Of a stretch of DNA of 64,000 nt, positions 58,265 through 64,000 are shown piece by piece. The DNA lies in assembly GCA_910584865.1 (NCBI GenBank), contig CAJUCE010000012.1:70680-134679 (forward strand). The letters are read 5' to 3'. Under the pieces are notes generated by a model. The model saw only the letters and a list, made by a program, of their open reading frames with translations. It had not been told where the DNA came from and made no database searches. Position 1 is the first letter of the stretch, and each line of letters starts with the position of its first letter. The stretch is from an uncultured Acetatifactor sp. (lineage in GTDB: Bacteria; Bacillota; Clostridia; Lachnospirales; Lachnospiraceae). A program made the position numbers and the translations under genes.

Positions 58265-58447
58265 ATGATGCAGAGAGCAGTGATATATCCGTTTACGGAG
58301 AAATGGATTCCTATTGTAGAGCACTGGAATCGGAAAAGAGAGACACCCCGGATCGTCTCGGCGGTGGCCGACGGGAAAAGAGGCGCGGCAGGCAGGGATA
58401 TCGGTATATTACATAATCATGATTATGTAAAGACAATTTATTTGTAA
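58265..58447 (+). pseudogene. truncated peptide-maturation protein (TIGR04066-like)
   Basis: The 60-residue frame MMQRAVIYPFTEKWIPIVEH...RIVSAVADGKRGAAGRDIGI resembles, from memory, the N-terminus of the TIGR04066 family encoded beside CcpM in clostridia. Those proteins are several hundred residues long. Here a stop follows after KTIYL, and the later part is not found. It starts 5 bp after the radical-SAM stop, as an operon partner would. Confidence 0.5.
58409..58430. repeat. 22-bp perfect palindrome
   Basis: The half-site TTACATAATCA is followed by its exact inverse. It lies inside the end of the truncated gene, near the point where homology is lost. Confidence 0.8.
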
Positions 58448-58487
58448 AACTTAAGATGGTTTCATTGGGATATATAGTCTGACTGTG

Positions 58488-58538
58488 CAATCGGTCTTAG
58501 GGGGAGTTTACTTCTTCGTAAGGCTGATTGTTATTTCT
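58488..58538 (+). terminator. terminator after the radical-SAM operon
   Basis: CAATCGGTCTTA (58488-58499) pairs with TAAGGCTGATTG (58519-58530), allowing two G-U pairs, followed by TTATTTCT. Confidence 0.7.
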
Positions 58539-58600
58539 ATACAAATGTTATACTGTAAGTGGAATAAAGTGAGCTATAGTTAAGGGGAAAGGAAGCGTCT

Positions 58601-60844
58601 ATGAGGAAAGTAAAAGAAATTTTTCTGTTTGTAGTATGTCTTTTTATTGTCTGCAGTTGTGGGGATCAAGAAGAAGGGAGCGGAAGATATGTGGAAGCAC
58701 AAGTGGAGCTTCCAGAGGATGCTTTTACGTATGGGAATCTTGTCCAGAACAAGGAGCAAATTCGATTGACAGGGAATGAAGGCTGTGATTATCTTCTGGA
58801 AATAAAGGACAGAGAAATTTCTTTTACAGAGGCTTCTATAAAAATAAAGATTCCCGAAGATTTGGAAATCAGAGATATAGCAGTGAGCCCGGAAGGGGAT
58901 CGGCTTGTCACATGGGAGGATGGAACGAAATGGGATGCAGCCATCTTTACAAAAGAGGGCGAGAAGATAGAGATATCCAATATTGGAGATACCGAAATTT
59001 TGTATCCTTACTATTGCGGAGGACATTTTTACATCAGTCAGTCTGATCGGGTTTATCAGCTGGATTCATCTACGGGAAGTGCTCAGCTGCTTTTGGACGG
59101 TGTGGGAGTGGATGAACCTTATTATATGGCCTCGGATGGAGAACTACTTTATGTGGTATACGGTAGCAGGGGGAGATCCTTAGTGATCTATGATCTGGAG
59201 AAGGGGGCTGTGGCCGGAGAAGATGCAGTGCTGGAGGCATTCTTGAAGAAGTCCTTTATCTATCGAAATTCCAGTCCTTACGGAGCACCCTATGAAGCTT
59301 TGTTTTATCCGGTGGGAGAGAAAATCTATGTATTGGATAATACAGGAATCTACCGCCACACATTGTACGGAGAGGATATGGAATTGGTGGTAGACGGCAG
59401 TTTGTGTACGATAGGGGCGGCTGACAGAGAGTATACAGGAATGGCCGTAGAGGAAGGGAAGAAACCGGCGTTTCTGGTCAGCTACGCAGACGGGAGACTG
59501 ATGAAGTATACCTATGACCCGGATGCACCGGAACCAGTGACTTTAAGTGTCTACAGCCTCTATGAAAGCGACAATATCCGTACCTTGATCCGGGAGTTCC
59601 GAAAAGTGCACCCGGAGATTACGGTAGAGTATAAAATCGGTTATTCTGATGGTACCAGTCTTACCATTGATGATGCCTTGAAAAATATCGCGACGGAGAT
59701 GGCTGCAGGGACGGCTGCGGATATCCTGGTGATGGATGATATTCCTTATAGATCCTATAAGGCGAAAGGGGCATTAATGGATCTCACATCGCTACGTGAA
59801 GGGATGGCGGATTCTGAGTACTATACGAATGTGCTGGATGGATTTACAGGCGAAGACGGGATTTATACGATACCAATGGCTTTTGCGGTTCCGATTCTGG
59901 CGGGGAAGAGCGAAGATATAGATGGAGTGGAGACGCTGGAAGACTTGGCGGATGTTCTGGAGGAGAGAAGGCGCGATCTGCAAAACGGAGAGTCGCTGAT
60001 CAATATGTTTTTTCAAAGTTATAAAAGTCTAAACCTATTAGGGCAGACGTGTCAGGGAGCCTGGATAGGAGAAGATGGCGGACTGGACATGGAAGCAGTG
60101 AAAGAATTCCTGACCCAGGGAAAACGGATATATGATGCCCAGATGGAGAATATTGCGGAAGAGCTGCTGTTGCAGGGGGCAATATTGCCAAAAGCAGGAG
60201 AAAACGAGTGGGATTATCCTACAAAATCTATTATTACGAGACGATTTGGACCCTATGCAGACGGTGCTGCCCAGGCGGCGGGATTTCATTTGTTGGTGGT
60301 TTGGCAGGAGCAGCCTTTTTTTGCAGGGTATCTGAGCAGCATGGGAGGGGACTTTCCATACTTTATCGTAGAGTTGGAAGCGGCGGGTTTTGATTACTGT
60401 ATGATGCCGGGGCAGAAGTATGGTACCTGTCTGGCAACGGATATGCTTTCTGTGAACCAGGCGACGGAACATTCAGAGGAGTGTATGACATTTCTGGAAT
60501 ATGCCTTTTCGGAAGAATTTCAAAGGGATCCGGCATTGGATGGAACTCCTGTGAATCGTGCAGCGAATTGGAGCAGGCGGGAAGATTACTGGACTTATGA
60601 TCGTATAGAATCTCCTATTAGTGAAGACGGACAGGAATTTCATCTTCGTAGTTTTGTCCCTTCGGATGAGATTTATGCGAAATTTGATAAATTGCTGGAG
60701 GAAGTGAATGGAGTAAACTACTGTGAGGCGAAGGTATTTGATATCGTGATGAATGAAGGGGTAAGGGTTGCGGACGGGGACTGTACTGTAGACGAAGCGG
60801 TGAAGGAGATCGAGCGGCAGCTGAAGTTGTATTTGGAGGAGTAA
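58601..60844 (+). CDS. propeller plus solute-binding-domain lipoprotein, copy 1
   Basis: The 747-residue protein has a lipoprotein signal (FLFVVCLFIVCSCGD, lipid Cys near 20). Residues up to about 305 form repeated beta-rich units of propeller type (SDRVYQLDSSTGSAQLLL, GDRLVTWEDGTKWDAAIF). From about 308 there is an ABC family 1 solute-binding domain (VTLSVYSLYESDNIRTLI, GTAADILVMDD, YTIPMAFAVPIL, EYAFSEEFQRDPALDGTPVN). No permease or ATPase gene is near, so it may sense or capture instead of feeding a dedicated transporter. GGGGAAAGGAAG precedes the ATG. A paralog follows at once. Confidence 0.8.
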   Translation: MRKVKEIFLFVVCLFIVCSCGDQEEGSGRYVEAQVELPEDAFTYGNLVQNKEQIRLTGNEGCDYLLEIKDREISFTEASIKIKIPEDLEIRDIAVSPEGDRLVTWEDGTKWDAAIFTKEGEKIEISNIGDTEILYPYYCGGHFYISQSDRVYQLDSSTGSAQLLLDGVGVDEPYYMASDGELLYVVYGSRGRSLVIYDLEKGAVAGEDAVLEAFLKKSFIYRNSSPYGAPYEALFYPVGEKIYVLDNTGIYRHTLYGEDMELVVDGSLCTIGAADREYTGMAVEEGKKPAFLVSYADGRLMKYTYDPDAPEPVTLSVYSLYESDNIRTLIREFRKVHPEITVEYKIGYSDGTSLTIDDALKNIATEMAAGTAADILVMDDIPYRSYKAKGALMDLTSLREGMADSEYYTNVLDGFTGEDGIYTIPMAFAVPILAGKSEDIDGVETLEDLADVLEERRRDLQNGESLINMFFQSYKSLNLLGQTCQGAWIGEDGGLDMEAVKEFLTQGKRIYDAQMENIAEELLLQGAILPKAGENEWDYPTKSIITRRFGPYADGAAQAAGFHLLVVWQEQPFFAGYLSSMGGDFPYFIVELEAAGFDYCMMPGQKYGTCLATDMLSVNQATEHSEECMTFLEYAFSEEFQRDPALDGTPVNRAANWSRREDYWTYDRIESPISEDGQEFHLRSFVPSDEIYAKFDKLLEEVNGVNYCEAKVFDIVMNEGVRVADGDCTVDEAVKEIERQLKLYLEE
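58922..59373 (+). repeat. 452-bp identical tract, copy 1
   Basis: This segment is base-for-base the same as 61343-61794 (offset 2421), as far as can be read by eye, while both flanks differ at many positions, including silent ones. This suggests recent gene conversion. Confidence 0.85.
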
Positions 60845-61024
60845 GGTGGAAGTGGCTAATTTGTGTTATGGAAAAGGGCGGAACATTACCGGGGGAGCTT
60901 ATCATTTCCATAACGCAGTGAAAAGACGTAAACTTCCAGACATGAAAGAACTTGTCAGGACGCAATCAAGCAAAGAGAAACAAAAGATTCGGCAGAGCAT
61001 TCTGTAAGCAGAAAGGAATCGCCT

Positions 61025-63265
61025 ATGAAAAAGATAAAAGGAAATTTTCTATTCGCAGCATGTCTTCTCATCACCTGCGGTTGCGGCGATCAGGATGAGG
61101 GGAACGGAAGGTATGTGGAAACGCCGGTGGAGCTTTCGGAGACTGCTTCTGCGTATGGAAGTCTTGTCCAGAATGAGGATCAGATTCATCTGACAGGGAA
61201 CGAAGGCAACGATTATCTTCTGGAAATAAAGGATGGAGAAATTTCTTTTACAGAGGCTGAAGTTGCGGATATTTCCGAGGAGCTGGATATCAGAGATACG
61301 GTGGCGAATACGGAAGGGGATCGCCTTGTCACATGGGGGGACGGAACGAAATGGGATGCAGCCATCTTTACAAAAGAGGGCGAGAAGATAGAGATATCCA
61401 ATATTGGAGATACCGAAATTTTGTATCCTTACTATTGCGGAGGACATTTTTACATCAGTCAGTCTGATCGGGTTTATCAGCTGGATTCATCTACGGGAAG
61501 TGCTCAGCTGCTTTTGGACGGTGTGGGAGTGGATGAACCTTATTATATGGCCTCGGATGGAGAACTACTTTATGTGGTATACGGTAGCAGGGGGAGATCC
61601 TTAGTGATCTATGATCTGGAGAAGGGGGCTGTGGCCGGAGAAGATGCAGTGCTGGAGGCATTCTTGAAGAAGTCCTTTATCTATCGAAATTCCAGTCCTT
61701 ACGGAGCACCCTATGAAGCTTTGTTTTATCCGGTGGGAGAGAAAATCTATGTATTGGATAATACAGGAATCTACCGCCACACATTGTACGGAGAAGATAT
61801 GGATCTGTTGGTAGACGGCAGTTTGTGTACGATAGGAGTGGTTGACAGAGAGTACACGGGAATAGCGGTAGAGGAAGGGAAGAAGCCGGCGTTTCTGGTA
61901 AGCTACGCAGATGGGAGACTGATGAAGTATACCTATGACTCTAATGCACCAGAACCAGTGACCCTAAGCGTCTATAGTCTCTATGAAAGCGATAACATCC
62001 GAACATTGATCCGTGAGTTCCGGAAGGTACATCCTGAGATCTCAGTACAATATGAGATCGGATATAAGGAAGGGTCCAGTCTTACTATTGATGATGCTTT
62101 AAAGAATATCGCTACGGAAATGGCAGCAGGGACAGCTGCAGATATCCTGGTGATGGATGATCTTCCTTACAGTGCCTATAAGGAAAAAGGAGCGCTGATG
62201 GATCTGACATCATTGCGGGAAGGGATGGCGGAAGAGGAATACTATGCGAATGTATTGGACGGATTCGCGGGAGAAGACGGAATTTATACGATGCCATTGG
62301 CTTTCGCCGTTCCGATTCTGGCAGGAAAAAGTGAAGATATAGAGGGCCTGGAGACGTTGGCGGATTTGGCTGATTCTTTAGAGGAGAAAAGACGTAGCTT
62401 ACAAAATGGAGAATCATTGATTAACATGTATTATCAGGGATACAAGAGTTTGAATTTATTGGGAGAGACATCTCAGGGAGCCTGGATTGGAGAAGATGAT
62501 AAGCTGAATGTGGAGGCAGTGAGGGAATTTCTGGTTCAAGGAAAACGGATTTATGACGCTCAGATGGAGAATATGTCTAGAGAACGGCTGAGGGATGGTA
62601 CATTATTGCCGATAGTGGGAGCGAATAGATGGGAGTATCCCCCTAAATCTACTATAACAAGGCGATTCGAAAACAACTACCAGGGTGCTGCCCAGCCAGC
62701 TGGTTTTCAGCTACTACATCTATATCCGGAACAGTCATTGTTTGCAGGGTATTTGAGCAGTATGGGGGGAGATTTTCCATACTTTATTGTGGAGTTGGAA
62801 GTGGCCGGATTTGATTACTGTATGATGCCGGGGCAGAAGTATGGTACCTGTCTGGTAATGGATATGCTGTCGATAAATCAAATGACCAAACATCCGGATG
62901 AATGTATGAAATTTTTGGAATATGCTCTCTCTGAAGATTTTCAGGGAAAGCCTGCGCTGGACGGAACTCCTGTAAATCGGGCGGCTAATTGGAGCAGACG
63001 GGAGGATTACTGGACCTATGAACGTACCGATCCTGCCGATAATGGGGATGGACGGGACATACATCTTCATAGCTTTGTACCTTCGGAAGAGACTTATGCG
63101 AAATTTGAAAGTTTACTGGAGGAGGTCAGCAGCGTAAATTATTGTGAGGCGAAGGTATTTGATATCGTCATGAATGAGGGGGTACGGGTTGCGGACGGGG
63201 ACTGCACTGTGGATGAGGCGGTGAAGGAGATCGAGCGGCAGCTGAAGCTGTACTTGGAGGAGTGA
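61025..63265 (+). CDS. propeller plus solute-binding-domain lipoprotein, copy 2
   Basis: The 746-residue tandem paralog of the gene at 58601 has the same order: lipoprotein signal (ACLLITCGCGD), propeller-type region and family 1 solute-binding domain (LTIDDALKNIATEMAAGTAA, YTMPLAFAVPILAGKSED). The central part of the propeller is identical to copy 1, while the signal region and binding domain differ moderately. The sugar or peptide contacts may therefore have diverged. AGAAAGGAATC precedes the start. No transporter genes follow. Confidence 0.8.
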   Translation: MKKIKGNFLFAACLLITCGCGDQDEGNGRYVETPVELSETASAYGSLVQNEDQIHLTGNEGNDYLLEIKDGEISFTEAEVADISEELDIRDTVANTEGDRLVTWGDGTKWDAAIFTKEGEKIEISNIGDTEILYPYYCGGHFYISQSDRVYQLDSSTGSAQLLLDGVGVDEPYYMASDGELLYVVYGSRGRSLVIYDLEKGAVAGEDAVLEAFLKKSFIYRNSSPYGAPYEALFYPVGEKIYVLDNTGIYRHTLYGEDMDLLVDGSLCTIGVVDREYTGIAVEEGKKPAFLVSYADGRLMKYTYDSNAPEPVTLSVYSLYESDNIRTLIREFRKVHPEISVQYEIGYKEGSSLTIDDALKNIATEMAAGTAADILVMDDLPYSAYKEKGALMDLTSLREGMAEEEYYANVLDGFAGEDGIYTMPLAFAVPILAGKSEDIEGLETLADLADSLEEKRRSLQNGESLINMYYQGYKSLNLLGETSQGAWIGEDDKLNVEAVREFLVQGKRIYDAQMENMSRERLRDGTLLPIVGANRWEYPPKSTITRRFENNYQGAAQPAGFQLLHLYPEQSLFAGYLSSMGGDFPYFIVELEVAGFDYCMMPGQKYGTCLVMDMLSINQMTKHPDECMKFLEYALSEDFQGKPALDGTPVNRAANWSRREDYWTYERTDPADNGDGRDIHLHSFVPSEETYAKFESLLEEVSSVNYCEAKVFDIVMNEGVRVADGDCTVDEAVKEIERQLKLYLEE
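61343..61794 (+). repeat. 452-bp identical tract, copy 2
   Basis: Partner of 58922-59373. The first differences lie just outside both ends (GATGGAACG against GACGGAACG, and GAGGAT against GAAGAT). Confidence 0.85.
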
Positions 63266-63444
63266 AGGGAAATTCTTCGATACTGATTTTAGTATCACAA
63301 AATAGGAGTAGAGTATGAAAAAGATATAAGTTATAAAAAATTCATAAAATGTTTTGTTGCATTAACCGATATAAGATAATAAAATAGAGATAGAAAAGTA
63401 TGAATTGTAGCGGAAGAACCATACTAACAAAGGAGGTGTTTATC

Positions 63445-63639
63445 ATGGCAACTTCAAGTATCACAAAGAATTTTGTCATTTCCGGCAAGGAACAGGTGGA
63501 GATGTTTGTCAATGCGATTGAAGAATCTGCCAAGAACCGTCCTGTCCGTACTCCTGTGGCTGCAAGGCAGATCAAAGGGGAAGAGGAACTGAGAAAATTT
63601 GTAAGGGAAAGGAAAGCTGCGAATGGCGGTCAAAGATAG
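63445..63639 (+). CDS. antitoxin-like small protein of a GNAT toxin pair
   Basis: The 64-residue protein begins MATSSITKNFVISGKEQVEM and has VNAIEESAKNRPVRTPV and a basic, charged end. Similar short proteins precede GNAT-fold toxin genes in clostridia. AAGGAGGTG, a near-perfect ribosome site, precedes ATG 63445. The gene overlaps the next one by 17 bp, as is common in toxin-antitoxin pairs. Confidence 0.6.
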   Translation: MATSSITKNFVISGKEQVEMFVNAIEESAKNRPVRTPVAARQIKGEEELRKFVRERKAANGGQR

Positions 63640-63982
63640 TTTTTTCTATATCAACATTCGTGACTATTTGGCATTAGGAACTGATGATGAAGCAGGAGAA
63701 CCGGAACTTGTCAGGACGATTTCCGAGTTCTCCTGTCCCCAAAACCCGGATGTGGCGAATTTTTTAAAGAAGAACGCAGTGGAATTTACCAAAAAGAGCC
63801 AGTCAGTTACATACATTGTGTTTTCCGTGGAGAGCAAGGAACTTCTTGGATATTTTACCCTTGCATTAAAGCCTTTGTCAGTCAGGGGTGAAACGGTAAG
63901 CAAGACTACAAAAAGAAAACTGCTGCGTATCAGCGAACTGGACGAGTTATACTCAGCATTCCATAATGCTAATCATTTATAG
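63623..63982 (+). CDS. GNAT-fold toxin, 3'-truncated
   Basis: The 119-residue frame has a GNAT N-terminal half (PDVANFLKKNAVEFTKKSQS, TYIVFSVESKELLGYFTLAL) and continues to KRKLLRISELDE, then ends with LYSAFHNANHL. The acetyl-CoA loop and second half expected of such proteins are missing. The break lies at a 13-bp inverted repeat (63950-63994), so an insertion or rearrangement probably cut the gene. Toxins of this kind acetylate charged tRNAs in characterised cases; this copy is probably inactive unless it resumes past the window. Confidence 0.6.
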   Translation: MAVKDSFFYINIRDYLALGTDDEAGEPELVRTISEFSCPQNPDVANFLKKNAVEFTKKSQSVTYIVFSVESKELLGYFTLALKPLSVRGETVSKTTKRKLLRISELDELYSAFHNANHL

Positions 63983-63994
63983 GAATGCTGAGTA
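63950..63994. repeat. 13-bp inverted repeat at the window end
   Basis: TACTCAGCATTCC (63950-63962) and GGAATGCTGAGTA (63982-63994) with a 19-bp loop. It may be the hairpin end of a mobile element of the IS200/IS605 type, or a terminator; the window stops before this can be decided. Confidence 0.6.
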
Positions 63995-64000
63995 ATTCAA

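Overview
The window reads as chromosomal DNA of an endospore-forming Firmicute of the Lachnospiraceae type (Clostridium cluster XIVa). The evidence is spoIVA, strong AGGAGG ribosome sites, sigma-A promoters with 17-bp spacers, the tgt-yajC pair, a mid-range GC content, and gut-commensal genes (GH2, GH125, serpin, sortase-anchored proteins). No rRNA, tRNA or CRISPR array was found, and no complete prophage or transposase gene.

Layout. 1-4.5 kb: a Cys-rich small protein, a lactonase, aroC, tgt and yajC. 4.5-11.9 kb: a cell-envelope locus with two class B-like sortases, an LCP protein, a Wzz-like membrane protein, two SPKTG/APKTG-anchored surface proteins and a decayed third one. The surface genes carry copied 5' leaders and copied 3' tails. 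11.9-13.5 kb: an Rpn-type nuclease and the ruins of a barnase/barstar pair. 13.5-22.4 kb: amino-acid biosynthesis (leuB, ilvD, ilvB, serC, serA) and an L,D-transpeptidase. 22.5-31.1 kb: a second Rpn gene, tcdA, a GH2 enzyme, the tail of a lost sugar-binding protein, a GntR regulator, CPBP protease, TetR regulator and GH125. 31.2-41.2 kb: two Uma2 genes, metF, a MoxR ATPase and its VWA partner split by an unusual PTS-EIIC/chemoreceptor-like fusion, GNAT, a truncated EEP protein and tyrS. 41.2-49.6 kb: SGNH hydrolase, an unknown membrane protein, a serpin lipoprotein, a TM-helix-repeat protein and spoIVA. 49.7-58.5 kb: DUF2142 protein, acyltransferase, BlaI, AAA/PD-(D/E)XK protein, then a peptide locus: a 684-aa two-HTH regulator, a small secreted peptide, a long perfect palindrome, a SPASM radical-SAM enzyme resembling CcpM and a truncated maturation partner. 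58.6-64 kb: tandem propeller/solute-binding lipoproteins sharing a 452-bp identical tract, and a GNAT toxin-antitoxin pair whose toxin breaks off at an inverted repeat near the window end.

The most unusual items are the EIIC/MCP-like fusion at 33953-36100, the regulator/peptide/radical-SAM locus at 54391-58447, and the sortase cassette with duplicated untranslated regions at 4822-11879. A recurring theme is gene-tail scars: fragments of the VWA, SGNH and surface-protein genes lie next to or near their intact relatives. All family names rest on reading motifs by eye; no database search was run.
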